DNA of 64,000 nucleotides from Streptomyces sp. CG4 (GTDB lineage Bacteria > Actinomycetota > Actinomycetes > Streptomycetales > Streptomycetaceae): the NCBI RefSeq assembly GCF_041080655.1, contig NZ_CP163525.1, positions 6,634,001 through 6,698,000 on the forward strand. The letters are read 5' to 3'. Numbering within the stretch: position 1 is the stretch's first letter; the number at the start of each line of letters is the position of its first letter. Positions 49,642 to 60,557 of the stretch are shown here, one piece after another. The position numbers were made by a program, and so were the translations under genes. The notes below the pieces were generated by a model, which worked only from the letters and a program-made list of their open reading frames with translations, had not been told where the DNA came from and made no database searches.

Positions 49642-50862
49642 CTACGCGCGTCCGGCCATAGACGCAGCAGGCAGACCGGTCCGGCACGCGTTGTTCTCAT
49701 GGGCGCACGTCACCGCGTCGTACGCCCCGACGCCGACGTCGGCGAGGTTGCGCAGGCTGTCCGTGCCGGGCTGGAAGTAGCCGGCGTGGCCCTGTGCGTC
49801 CCGGGCGGACAGCACGCGCGCGCCGAACCCCGAGGACACCGGATCGGCGCCGTGCCCGAGCCCGCCGAGCTCCAGATACGGAACGTCCTGGATCCAGTCG
49901 GTGGCGTCCCGCATGGACCACACCCGGGCCCCGGTGTCCAGGCCGGAGGCGCTGGAGACCCGCATGCCGGGGCTCGCGGCCACCGCTATGTCGGTCACCC
50001 GGCGGGGCAGGACGTGCGTGGCGGCGACGCCGCAGACCACCGTGCCGTAGCTGTGGCAGACCAGCGCCACCGGGGCCCTGCCGGGCAGGCCGCCCAGCAG
50101 GGCGTTCAGCCGTACGGCGCCCTCCTCGGCGCGCAGTCCGGTGGCCGCGTCCACCCCGACCCCGTCCGGGGCGGTGTAGTCGGCCCAGGCGATCACGGCG
50201 GTACGGGTCGAGGGGCTCTGCGCGCGTTCCGCCGCGTACAGCGCCTGGCCCATGCCGACCGGGGCGCTGTACGGGCGGTAGGTCTTCTGGAAGGTGAGCA
50301 GATCGGTGTCGACGCCGGGGACGACGACCGAGATCCGCTCGGCCCCCTCCAGGTCCCCGAACACCTCCGCGACGCGGCCCGAGCCCTCGGGGTCGAAGGC
50401 CAGGATCTGCCGGCCCGGGGTCAGCAGGGACTCGTAGCGGTGCATACGACGGCCCGCGTCCTGGTGGCCGGCCGCGCTGAGACGGCTGTCGTGCATGCGC
50501 TTCTTCTCGACCTTGCGGGCCTGCTCCAGCGCGATGTGGTTGGCGCGGTAGCGCAGGCCGGCCGGGGCGCCGTTCATGTTGCCGACCGCGAGCGGGTAGC
50601 GGTGGGCGAGTCGGGCCTGGTCCTCGGGGCCGAGGGAGGCGAAGAAACGGCTGAGCCGGGCCGGTGCGGCCTCGGGATCCGGCAGATGGAGGCCGGCGAT
50701 GCTGCCGTGCCGCCACTTGGCGAGCGAGGCCTGCAGCGCGGTGGACTCCCGGTGGGTGTGCAGGGCGGTCCAGCCGGTGGTCGCGAGCATCACGAACACC
50801 ACGGCCAGCGCCAGCAGTGCGCGCCAGACGTTCAGTTGCGGGGAGGTGTCGAAGGAAGTCAC
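49642..50862 (-). CDS. membrane-anchored alpha/beta hydrolase (DUF1023 type)
   Basis: The 406-residue protein starts at GTG 50862. One N-terminal membrane helix (ALLALAVVFVMLATTGWTAL) is followed by an alpha/beta hydrolase domain with nucleophile serine in VALVCHSYGTVV and a preceding VVVPGVDTDLLTF strand. The likely acid and histidine lie in DVPYLELGGLGHGADPV and the AHENN region. Streptomyces homologues of this DUF1023 family are secreted or membrane-bound with unknown substrates. It is a single gene; the tetR gene upstream ends 93 bp away. Confidence 0.85.
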   Translation of the reverse strand: MTSFDTSPQLNVWRALLALAVVFVMLATTGWTALHTHRESTALQASLAKWRHGSIAGLHLPDPEAAPARLSRFFASLGPEDQARLAHRYPLAVGNMNGAPAGLRYRANHIALEQARKVEKKRMHDSRLSAAGHQDAGRRMHRYESLLTPGRQILAFDPEGSGRVAEVFGDLEGAERISVVVPGVDTDLLTFQKTYRPYSAPVGMGQALYAAERAQSPSTRTAVIAWADYTAPDGVGVDAATGLRAEEGAVRLNALLGGLPGRAPVALVCHSYGTVVCGVAATHVLPRRVTDIAVAASPGMRVSSASGLDTGARVWSMRDATDWIQDVPYLELGGLGHGADPVSSGFGARVLSARDAQGHAGYFQPGTDSLRNLADVGVGAYDAVTCAHENNACRTGLPAASMAGRA

Positions 50863-50954
50863 TGGGAGGACACACTAGGAGAACGAGAGGGTCTCGCGGT
50901 AACCGAGTGATGGGGATCACGTTTCGTGGATCTTCGAACGCCTCGTCAACGATC

Positions 50955-51581
50955 TCACTCGGAGCGCCAGTTCCCGGTGAGTGCCGACCCCACCTGATCG
51001 AGGTGGGACGCGGTGAGTTGACGGATCGCCGCCAGGCTGAAGTCGTCGCCCGTGCACCACTGCCGCTCGGTGACCCTTATCACCCCGCCGAACACGGCCA
51101 CGGCGAGTCGCGGCCGCGGGTCGGCGTCCACGTCCACGCCCTCCCGCTCGGCCAGCAGCCGCGCGATCGTCTCCTCGGTGGCCGCCGAGCGGCGCAGATG
51201 AGCCGCGAGCAGCGCGGGTGTCGACTCGATCGTCCGGTACATGCGCAGATACAGCTCGACCGGGACGGCCGACTCGACGGTCCCGCGGATCGCGTCCCAG
51301 CCCTCCAGGACCGCCTGCCGCAGCGCCTCCATCGGCGCCTCGTGCGCGGGCCGCGCCCGTACGGCGGCCACGAAGCGCTCCTCCGTCATGGCCTGCACCG
51401 CGAAGGCCACGTCCTCCTTGCCGGCGAAGTAGCGGAAGAAGGTGCGCGGTGAGATGTCGACGGCCTCGGCGATCTCGTCGACGGTGGTGTGCTCGTACCC
51501 CTGAGACGTGAACAGTTCCAGAGCGGCCCGCAGCAGGGCCTCCCGGGTGCGCTGTTTCTTGCGTTCGCGCAGTGTTTCCAT
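50955..51581 (-). CDS. TetR family repressor of the adjacent MFS exporter
   Basis: The 208-residue protein begins with a Lys/Arg-rich stretch (RERKKQRTREALLRAAL) and the TetR helix-turn-helix TVDEIAEAVDISPRTFFRYFAGKEDVAF. A ligand-binding helical domain follows. On its strand TTGACA and TAACTG (18-bp spacing) lead to the ATG 6 nt later, so the mRNA is probably leaderless. The palindrome at 51586-51598 covers the -10 box, indicating autorepression. Divergent with the MFS exporter. Confidence 0.93.
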   Translation of the reverse strand: METLRERKKQRTREALLRAALELFTSQGYEHTTVDEIAEAVDISPRTFFRYFAGKEDVAFAVQAMTEERFVAAVRARPAHEAPMEALRQAVLEGWDAIRGTVESAVPVELYLRMYRTIESTPALLAAHLRRSAATEETIARLLAEREGVDVDADPRPRLAVAVFGGVIRVTERQWCTGDDFSLAAIRQLTASHLDQVGSALTGNWRSE

Positions 51582-51585
51582 GCGT

Positions 51586-51640
51586 GTCAGTTACTGACGG
51601 ATGAAATAGTTTGTCAATTGTCATACGCTGTCACTAACCT
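51586..51640. promoter_or_regulatory. divergent tetR/MFS promoters with palindromic operator
   Basis: The palindrome GTCAGTTACTGAC (51586-51598) covers the tetR -10 box (51593-51588). Toward the MFS gene, TTGTCA (51611-51616) and TAACCT (51635-51640) have an 18-bp spacer and end 7 nt before its ATG. Further GTCA/TGAC repeats lie in the spacer. Confidence 0.7.
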
Positions 51641-51647
51641 CGAACGC

Positions 51648-53267
51648 ATGACTAGTCGGACCACCATCGACGCGACGGGGCCGGGGGACGCGCTACCGGA
51701 AGCCCCGCTCGAGTCGCCCCCGGCCGCGGGGCTGCGCGGTCATCCCTGGCTCACCCTCATCACCGTCGCCGTAGGCGTCATGATGGTGGCCCTCGACGGC
51801 ACCATCGTCGCCATCGCCAACCCGGCGATCCAGAAGGACCTGGGGGCCACCTTCGCCCAGGTGCAGTGGATCACCAACGGCTACTTCCTCGCCCTCGCGG
51901 TCTCCCTGATCACCGCGGGCAAGCTCGGTGACCGCTTCGGCCACCGGCAGACCTTCCTCATCGGCGTCACCGGCTTCGCCGCCGCCTCGGGCGCCATCGG
52001 CCTGTCGAACAGCATCGCCGCGGTCGTCACGTTCCGCGTGTTCCAGGGCCTGTTCGGCGCGCTGCTGATGCCGGCCGCGCTCGGCCTGCTGCGAGCCACC
52101 TTCCCGGCCGAGAAGCTCAACATGGCCATCGGCATCTGGGGCATGGTGATCGGCGCGTCCACCGCGGGCGGCCCGATCCTCGGCGGTGTCCTCGTCGAGC
52201 ACGTCAACTGGCAGTCGGTGTTCTTCATCAACGTGCCGGTCGGCGCCCTCGCCCTGACCCTGGGCGTGCTGATCCTGCTCGACCACCGCGCCGAGAACGC
52301 CCCGCGTTCCTTCGACATCCTCGGCATCGCGCTGCTCTCCGGCGCGATGTTCTGCCTGGTGTGGGCGCTCATCAAGGCCCCGACGTGGCACTGGGGCAGC
52401 GGCAGGACGTGGACCTTCATCGCCGCGTCCGTGGTGCTCTTCGCCGCGTTCTCGTTCTGGGAGACGAGGGTCAGGGAGCCGCTGATCCCACTCGGCCTCT
52501 TCCGCTCGATACCCCTGTCGGCGGGCGTCGTGCTGATGGTCCTCATGGCCATCGCGTTCATGGGCGGCCTGTTCTTCGTGACGTTCTACCTGCAGAACGT
52601 CCACGGCATGAGCCCGATCAACGCCGGCCTGCACCTGCTGCCGCTCACCGGCATGATGATCGTCGGCTCCCCGCTCGCCGGTGCCGCGATCACCAAGCTC
52701 GGCCCGCGCATCCCGCTGGCCGGCGGCATGATCGCGACCGCCGTCGCCATGTACGGCATGTCGACGCTCAAGGCCGACACCGGCAGCGGTGCCATGTCCG
52801 TCTGGTTCGCGCTGCTCGGCCTCGGCCTCGCGCCGGTCATGGTCGGCGCCACCGAGGTCATCGTCGGCAACGCCCCCATGGAGCTGTCCGGTGTGGCCGG
52901 CGGCCTCCAGCAGGCGGCCATGCAGATCGGCGGCAGCCTCGGTACGGCGGTGCTGGGCGCGGTGATGGCCTCCAAGGTCGACAGCGACCTGGCGGGCAAC
53001 TGGACCGGGGCCGGGCTGCCCCAGCTGACCCCGGATCAGCTGGGCAAGGCCTCCGAGGCGGTGCAGGTCGGTGTGGCGCCGGTGCCGAAGGGGGTACCGG
53101 AGCAGGTCGCCGCGAAGATCACCGACGTCGCCCATCACACCTTCATCTCCGGCATGAGCCTCGCCTCCCTGGTCGCGGCGGGTGTCGCGGCCGTCGCCGT
53201 CTTCGTCGCGCTGCTCACCAAGCGGGGCGCGAACGCAGAGGCGGGAGCGGGCGTGGGCCACGTCTGA
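51648..53267 (+). CDS. DHA2-type MFS multidrug exporter (14 helices)
   Basis: The 539-residue protein has the DHA2 signatures VALDGTIVAIANPAIQKDLGATFAQVQWITNGYFLALA (helix 1 with the drug/proton antiporter motif), GKLGDRFGHRQTFLIG (motif A) and a long helix-rich body of about 14 segments. It exports hydrophobic compounds by proton antiport, of the EmrB/QacA kind. Expression is probably controlled by the divergent TetR gene. The start ATG 51648 is leaderless-like. Confidence 0.93.
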   Translation: MTSRTTIDATGPGDALPEAPLESPPAAGLRGHPWLTLITVAVGVMMVALDGTIVAIANPAIQKDLGATFAQVQWITNGYFLALAVSLITAGKLGDRFGHRQTFLIGVTGFAAASGAIGLSNSIAAVVTFRVFQGLFGALLMPAALGLLRATFPAEKLNMAIGIWGMVIGASTAGGPILGGVLVEHVNWQSVFFINVPVGALALTLGVLILLDHRAENAPRSFDILGIALLSGAMFCLVWALIKAPTWHWGSGRTWTFIAASVVLFAAFSFWETRVREPLIPLGLFRSIPLSAGVVLMVLMAIAFMGGLFFVTFYLQNVHGMSPINAGLHLLPLTGMMIVGSPLAGAAITKLGPRIPLAGGMIATAVAMYGMSTLKADTGSGAMSVWFALLGLGLAPVMVGATEVIVGNAPMELSGVAGGLQQAAMQIGGSLGTAVLGAVMASKVDSDLAGNWTGAGLPQLTPDQLGKASEAVQVGVAPVPKGVPEQVAAKITDVAHHTFISGMSLASLVAAGVAAVAVFVALLTKRGANAEAGAGVGHV

Positions 53268-53341
53268 GCCTGCCTCGGCCTGGGTTTCTCTCGCGGAGTT
53301 TCGCCTATCAGGGTGACTTCGCTAAAGATCCCTCGCACCGG

Positions 53342-53413
53342 GCGCGCGCCGCGGTTCACAGTGGGTCAACTCCTCCGCAGGGCATGGGAGGACCGTCGGT
53401 CCGCGGCGCGCGC
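53342..53413. repeat. 13-bp inverted repeat downstream of the exporter
   Basis: GCGCGCGCCGCGG (53342-53354) is perfectly complementary to CCGCGGCGCGCGC (53401-53413) across 46 nt. It lies in the 374-bp gap after the exporter, before the larger element B. Nothing else is recognised in 53268-53457. Confidence 0.6.
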
Positions 53414-53457
53414 AGCGGAGGGGGCTGCGCGTGCCTGGGCCTGCGGCGCCTGGGCCG

Positions 53458-53641
53458 GGCGGCAACTGGGCGGGGGCTGCGTGTCCGTTGCCGGGTGCGA
53501 GTGAGTGGTGGGCTGGTCGCGCAGTTCCCCGCGCCCCTGAGCAAGTTGCAGCTCGCCTACCTAGGGGCGCGGGGAACTGCGCGAGCGACCACATACGACT
53601 CGCACCCGGCAACGGGCACGTAGCCCCACCCCAGTTGCCGC

Positions 53642-53642
<1 letters not shown>
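53458..53642. repeat. dispersed element B, complete: hairpin with arms of about 80 nt
   Basis: Left arm 53458-53538 and right arm 53563-53642 are near-perfect inverted copies. The inner 22 bp are perfect (TCGCGCAGTTCCCCGCGCCC at 53517-53536, complement to 53584), and outer blocks such as GTTGCCGGGTGCGAGT and GGCGGCAACTGGG also pair. The loop is 24 nt. The right arm runs into the aceE stop codon. It probably ends transcription of the convergent exporter and aceE genes; partial copies lie at 933-987 and 32518-32570. Confidence 0.9.
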
Positions 53643-56389
<2,747 letters not shown>

Positions 56390-56769
56390 GCTGTTCCTTA
56401 CCTGTCAGAGGGCCGGTTTTCTGCTGTTCCCTGCTTTTCCGCGCCTGCCTGCGCCGCCCCCCATCGTCTACCTCGGGGCGGCGTACGTCATCTCCACCGG
56501 TCAAAACGCAACGATACGCCCGGGGTGTGACGTGCATGGCAAAGGTGTTCGAGAGCTGGAGCAAAACAGGCAAACGCGCGTGATGTGGGCCACGCTGAAT
56601 CGGGATACGGTGCCAGAAGTTGCGGTGACAAGGCCGGTATCGTCACCGTTTCGGCGGTCTGAACGGCCGGGTACTTGCGCGATCCGTCCCGCCCGTGTGG
56701 ACTACGGCCAGGCACCGCGCGCACGCGCGTGGCTGAGTTTTTCCCAAAGACATGATCAGGAGGCAGACC
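56390..56769. other. intergenic region with divergent promoters for aceE and the DUF3052 gene
   Basis: The 380 bp between the two divergent genes contain no convincing ORF. TTGACC (minus strand, near 56498-56503) and TACGGT (plus strand, 56604-56609) are the best promoter-like words but lack clear partners. I see no hairpin or riboswitch-like pattern. Confidence 0.5.
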
Positions 56770-57198
56770 GTGAGCGCGACCGCGGACCACGCGGAGACGA
56801 GCCTGGCCGTCAGGCTGGGGTTCCAGCCCGACCAGGTGGTCCAGGAGATCGGCTACGACGACGACGTCGACCAGGACCTCCGCGAGTCCATCGAGGAAGC
56901 CATCGGCAGCGAGCTGGTGGACGAGGACTACGACGACGTGGCCGATGCCGTGTTGCTGTGGTTCCGTGACGATGACGGAGACCTGACCGACGCGCTGGTC
57001 GATGCCATCGGGCTCCTCGAAGAAGACGGCCAGATCGTCCTCCTCACGCCGAAGACCGGCCGGGACGGCTACATCGAGCCCAGCGACATCAGCGACGCGG
57101 CGCGGACGGCCGGCCTGTCGCAGACCAAGAGCGTCAGCGTGGGCAAGGACTGGAACGGCAGCAGGCTTTCGACCCCGAAGGCCGCTACCAAGCGGTGA
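56770..57198 (+). CDS. DUF3052 family protein
   Basis: The 142-residue acidic protein starts at GTG 56770 with AGGAGG 6 nt upstream (an in-frame ATG at 56752 has no such site). The family core is SLAVRLGFQPDQVVQEIGYDDDVDQDLR, with a second acidic block DDDGDLTDALVDAIGLLEEDG. DUF3052 proteins are small, conserved in actinobacteria and of unknown function, often found beside pyruvate dehydrogenase E1 in Streptomyces, as here. Followed by a strong terminator. Confidence 0.88.
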   Translation: MSATADHAETSLAVRLGFQPDQVVQEIGYDDDVDQDLRESIEEAIGSELVDEDYDDVADAVLLWFRDDDGDLTDALVDAIGLLEEDGQIVLLTPKTGRDGYIEPSDISDAARTAGLSQTKSVSVGKDWNGSRLSTPKAATKR

Positions 57199-57220
57199 CC
57201 GTCCCCGGTGGGTGAGCGAT

Positions 57221-57259
57221 GCGGGGGCGGCGGTCCCTCCGGGTGACCGCCGCCCCCGC
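57221..57259 (+). terminator. hairpin terminator behind the DUF3052 gene
   Basis: GCGGGGGCGGCGGTC (57221-57235) pairs perfectly with GACCGCCGCCCCCGC (57245-57259), loop 9 nt. Confidence 0.85.
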
Positions 57260-57309
57260 CGCCGTAGGCTGTTGTCCTCCGAACAGCCCACCGAAAGGGA
57301 AGCATCCCG

Positions 57310-57768
57310 ATGGCGATCCAGGTCGGCGACAAGGCCCCTGACTTCGAGCTCAAGGACAACCACGGCCGCACCGTGAAGCTCTCGGACCTCCACGGCGACA
57401 AGAACGTGGTCCTCCTCTTCTATCCCTTCTCCTTCACCGGTGTGTGCACCGGCGAGCTGTGCGAGCTGCGCGACCACCTGCCGAAGTTCGTCAACGACGA
57501 CACCCAGCTGCTCGCCGTCTCCAACGACTCCATCCACACCCTGCGCGTCTTCGCCGAGCAGGAGGGCCTGGAGTACCCGCTGCTCAGCGACTTCTGGCCG
57601 CATGGCAACGTCTCGCGCGCGTACGGCGTCTTCGACGAGGACAAGGGATGCGCCGTCCGGGGCACCTTCATCATCGACAAGGAAGGCGTCGTGCGGTGGA
57701 CCGTGGTCAACGGCCTGCCGGACGCGCGCGATCTGAACGAGTACGTGAAGGCGCTCGACACCCTGTAG
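57310..57768 (+). CDS. peroxiredoxin (AhpE/Bcp-like)
   Basis: The 152-residue thioredoxin-fold peroxidase has a peroxidatic Cys46 in FSFTGVCTGELCELRD and a possible resolving Cys51 four residues on. DFELKDNHGR and a later RGTFIIDKEGVVRW are conserved. It reduces hydrogen or organic peroxides in the cytosol. GGGAAG lies just before the ATG. It precedes the TerD genes and shares their stress-related context, with a separate start and probable promoter (TAGGCT near 57265). Confidence 0.94.
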   Translation: MAIQVGDKAPDFELKDNHGRTVKLSDLHGDKNVVLLFYPFSFTGVCTGELCELRDHLPKFVNDDTQLLAVSNDSIHTLRVFAEQEGLEYPLLSDFWPHGNVSRAYGVFDEDKGCAVRGTFIIDKEGVVRWTVVNGLPDARDLNEYVKALDTL

Positions 57769-57906
57769 GCCGACCGTGGCCGACACCTGTGATGCTCCGG
57801 TTCCAGGGTCTGCGAGGGGCGGGAACCCGTCACTAGGATCGGCACGTTGATCCCATATCCGAAGCACGACGGGGCTCCCCGCCCCTGGACACCACATGGA
57901 GGACTC

Positions 57907-58482
57907 GTGGGAGTCAGCCTCAGCAAGGGCGGCAACGTATCGCTGACGAAGGAGGCCCCGGGCCTGACCGCGGTCCTCGTCGGTCTGGGCTGGGACGCCC
58001 GCACCACGACCGGCAGTGACTTCGACCTCGACGCCAGCGCGCTGCTGCTGAACAACTCCGGCAAGGTTGCCAGCGACCAGCACTTCGTCTTCTTCAACAA
58101 CCTCAAGAGCCCCGAGGGCTCGGTCGAGCACACCGGTGACAACCTCACCGGTGAGGGCGAGGGCGACGACGAGGTGATCAAGGTCAACCTCGCAGGCGTC
58201 CCGGCCGACATCGAGAAGATCGTCTTCCCGGTGTCGATCTACGACGCCGAGAACCGCCAGCAGTCCTTCGGCCAGGTCCGCAACGCCTACATCCGGGTGC
58301 TGAACCAGGCCGGCGGCCAGGAGATCGCCCGCTACGACCTGAGCGAGGACGCCTCCACCGAGACCGCCATGGTCTTCGGCGAGCTGTACCGGCACGGGGC
58401 GGAGTGGAAGTTCCGCGCCATCGGCCAGGGCTACGCCTCCGGTCTGCGCGGTATCGCACAGGACTTCGGCGTCAACGTCTGA
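57907..58482 (+). CDS. terD: TerD family calcium-binding stress protein 1
   Basis: The 191-residue protein begins at GTG 57907 (GGAGG upstream). The TerD fold is clear: SLSKGGNVSLTK, GWDARTTTGSDFDLDASALLL, and EHTGDNLTGEGEGDDEVI, the two acidic loops that bind calcium. TerD proteins give resistance to tellurite and other stresses and are linked to a Ca-dependent stress response; tellurite itself is not the natural signal. It is the first of two very similar paralogues, with a terminator between them. Confidence 0.95.
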   Translation: MGVSLSKGGNVSLTKEAPGLTAVLVGLGWDARTTTGSDFDLDASALLLNNSGKVASDQHFVFFNNLKSPEGSVEHTGDNLTGEGEGDDEVIKVNLAGVPADIEKIVFPVSIYDAENRQQSFGQVRNAYIRVLNQAGGQEIARYDLSEDASTETAMVFGELYRHGAEWKFRAIGQGYASGLRGIAQDFGVNV

Positions 58483-58504
58483 CGTACGACAGCCCGCGTG
58501 TTCC

Positions 58505-58539
58505 GTCCGGCGCCGCACCGTTTACGGTCGGCGCCGGAC
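58505..58539 (+). terminator. hairpin between the first two terD genes
   Basis: GTCCGGCGCCG (58505-58515) pairs with CGGCGCCGGAC (58529-58539), loop 13 nt. The two terD genes are therefore probably separate transcription units or differentially expressed. Confidence 0.8.
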
Positions 58540-58583
58540 GTGCAGGAAAACCAGGGAAGCACCACTAGGGGAGGACCAGCATC

Positions 58584-59162
58584 ATGGGCGTCACGCTCGC
58601 CAAGGGAGGCAATGTCTCCCTCTCCAAAGCCGCACCGAACCTCACGAACGTCATGATCGGGCTCGGCTGGGACGCGCGTTCCACCACCGGCGCCCCCTTC
58701 GACCTGGACGCCAGTGCGCTGTTGTGCGGCGCGGGCAATCGCGTCATGGGCGACGAATGGTTCGTCTTCTACAACCAGCTCAAGAGCCCCGACGGCTCCG
58801 TCGAGCACACCGGTGACAACCTCACCGGTGAGGGCGAGGGTGACGACGAGTCGATTCTCGTGGACCTCGCCAAGGTGCCGGCGCAGTGCGAGAAGATCGT
58901 CTTCCCGGTCTCGATCCATATGGCGGACGAGCGCGGCCAGACCTTCGGCCAGGTCTCCAACGCCTTCATCCGGGTCGTGAACCAGGCCGACGGCCAGGAA
59001 CTGGCCCGCTACGACCTGAGTGAGGACGCCTCCACCGAGACCGCCATGATCTTCGGCGAGCTGTACCGCTACCAGGGAGAGTGGAAGTTCCGGGCCGTGG
59101 GCCAGGGCTACGCCTCGGGCCTGCGCGGCATCGCCCTCGACTTCGGGGTGAACGTCTCGTAG
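58584..59162 (+). CDS. terD: TerD family calcium-binding stress protein 2
   Basis: The 192-residue close paralogue of the preceding protein shares MGV(S/T)LAKGGNVSLSK, GWDARSTTGAPFDLDASALL and the same GDNLTGEGEGDDESI loop. AGGGGAGGACC lies before the ATG. The two proteins differ mainly in the middle loop (NNSGKVASD against CGAGNRVMGD), the region that would contact partners. Confidence 0.95.
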   Translation: MGVTLAKGGNVSLSKAAPNLTNVMIGLGWDARSTTGAPFDLDASALLCGAGNRVMGDEWFVFYNQLKSPDGSVEHTGDNLTGEGEGDDESILVDLAKVPAQCEKIVFPVSIHMADERGQTFGQVSNAFIRVVNQADGQELARYDLSEDASTETAMIFGELYRYQGEWKFRAVGQGYASGLRGIALDFGVNVS

Positions 59163-59328
59163 CCGAAGGTCTCCCCGTCGGCTGACCTGTGGCTTTGGCG
59201 TGAAGGTTGCCCTGGGCGGCACCAAGGGTAAGGGACCCCTCTAGAATCGGGTCAATGTTTCGCAAAGCCGAGTTCGGCACGGGGGAGGCCCTCCTCTGGG
59301 AGGCCCCCAGAACACGATTGGGTAGCCA

Positions 59329-60468
59329 GTGCTTCTGAAAACCTTCGGCTGGTCGTTCGCGGTGACCGCGCTCGGCCTGGTCGCCGCCGTCTTCTACGGA
59401 GGGTGGGAGGGCTTCGGGGTCGTGGCGATCCTCGCCGTCCTCGAGATCTCCCTGTCCTTCGACAACGCCGTGGTCAACGCGGGAATCCTGAAGAAGATGA
59501 ATGCCTTCTGGCAGAAGATCTTCCTCACGGTCGGCGTCCTGATCGCGGTGTTCGGCATGCGGCTGGTCTTCCCCGTCGTCATCGTCGCCATCACCGCGAA
59601 GCTCAACCCGTACGACGCCGTCCATCTGGCCCTCACCGACAAGGACCAGTACCAGCAGCTGGTCACCGACGCACACCCGGCGATCGCCGCCTTTGGCGGA
59701 ATGTTCCTGCTGATGATCTTCCTGGACTTCATCTTCGAGGACCGGGACATCCAGTGGCTGCGCTGGATCGAGCGGCCCCTGGCCAAGCTCGGCAAGGTCG
59801 ACATGCTGGCGGTCTGCATCGCCCTGATCGCCCTGCTGATCACCTCCTTCACCTTCGCCACCCAGGCCCACCAGCACGGCGGCGCCCACGTCGACAAGGC
59901 GCAGACGGTCCTGATCGCCGGTGTCGCCGGCCTGATCACGTACATGATCGTCGGCGGTCTGTCCGGCTACTTCGAGGACCGGCTGGAGGAAGAGGAGGAG
60001 CGCGAGCACGAGGAGGAGGAAGAGGCCGCCCGCACCGGCAAGAAGAAGCCGGCGGTGCTGCTGGCCGGGCAGGCCGCGTTCTTCATGTTCCTCTACCTGG
60101 AGGTCCTGGACGCGTCCTTCTCCTTCGACGGCGTGATCGGCGCCTTCGCCATCACCAACGACATCGTGATGATGGCCCTCGGCCTCGGCATCGGCGCGAT
60201 GTACGTCCGCTCCCTCACGGTCTACCTGGTCCGCCAGGGCACCCTCGACGACTACGTCTTCCTGGAGCACGGCGCCCACTACGCGATCGGCGCCCTGGCC
60301 GTGATCCTCATGGTCACCATCCAGTACGAGATCAACGAGGTCATCACCGGCCTCGTCGGCGTCGTCCTGATCGCCTGGTCCTTCTGGTCCTCCGTCCGCC
60401 GCAACCGCGCACTGGCGGCCGCCGGCGAGGGCACCGACGAGCGGGCCGAGGTCTCCTCCGGGGTGTGA
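59329..60468 (+). CDS. DUF475/TerC-like integral membrane protein
   Basis: The 379-residue protein from GTG 59329 has about nine hydrophobic segments. SFDNAVVNAGIL and a second SFDGVIGAFAITNDIV are the acidic intramembrane motifs shared with TerC, which may bind metal ions. A very acidic cytosolic loop (EEEEREHEEEEEAAR) precedes a Lys-rich GKKKPA. DUF475 proteins occur in Ter islands and are thought to be membrane partners of TerD. It sits between terD genes. Confidence 0.9.
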   Translation: MLLKTFGWSFAVTALGLVAAVFYGGWEGFGVVAILAVLEISLSFDNAVVNAGILKKMNAFWQKIFLTVGVLIAVFGMRLVFPVVIVAITAKLNPYDAVHLALTDKDQYQQLVTDAHPAIAAFGGMFLLMIFLDFIFEDRDIQWLRWIERPLAKLGKVDMLAVCIALIALLITSFTFATQAHQHGGAHVDKAQTVLIAGVAGLITYMIVGGLSGYFEDRLEEEEEREHEEEEEAARTGKKKPAVLLAGQAAFFMFLYLEVLDASFSFDGVIGAFAITNDIVMMALGLGIGAMYVRSLTVYLVRQGTLDDYVFLEHGAHYAIGALAVILMVTIQYEINEVITGLVGVVLIAWSFWSSVRRNRALAAAGEGTDERAEVSSGV

Positions 60469-60496
60469 CACCCTTGCCGGTGAGGAACGCTCTGAG

Positions 60497-60525
60497 CGGG
60501 GCGGCCGACACGGTCGGCCGCCCCG
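60497..60525 (+). terminator. hairpin terminator behind the DUF475 gene
   Basis: CGGGGCGGCCGAC (60497-60509) pairs perfectly with GTCGGCCGCCCCG (60513-60525), 3-nt loop. A very stable, tight hairpin. Confidence 0.85.
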
Positions 60526-60557
60526 ACGGCGTTCACCAGAGTGACCAGGGGGCGGGA

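Noticed and set aside
57907..59162. The two adjacent terD genes as a repeat
   Set aside because: They are diverged paralogous genes, not an exact DNA repeat.
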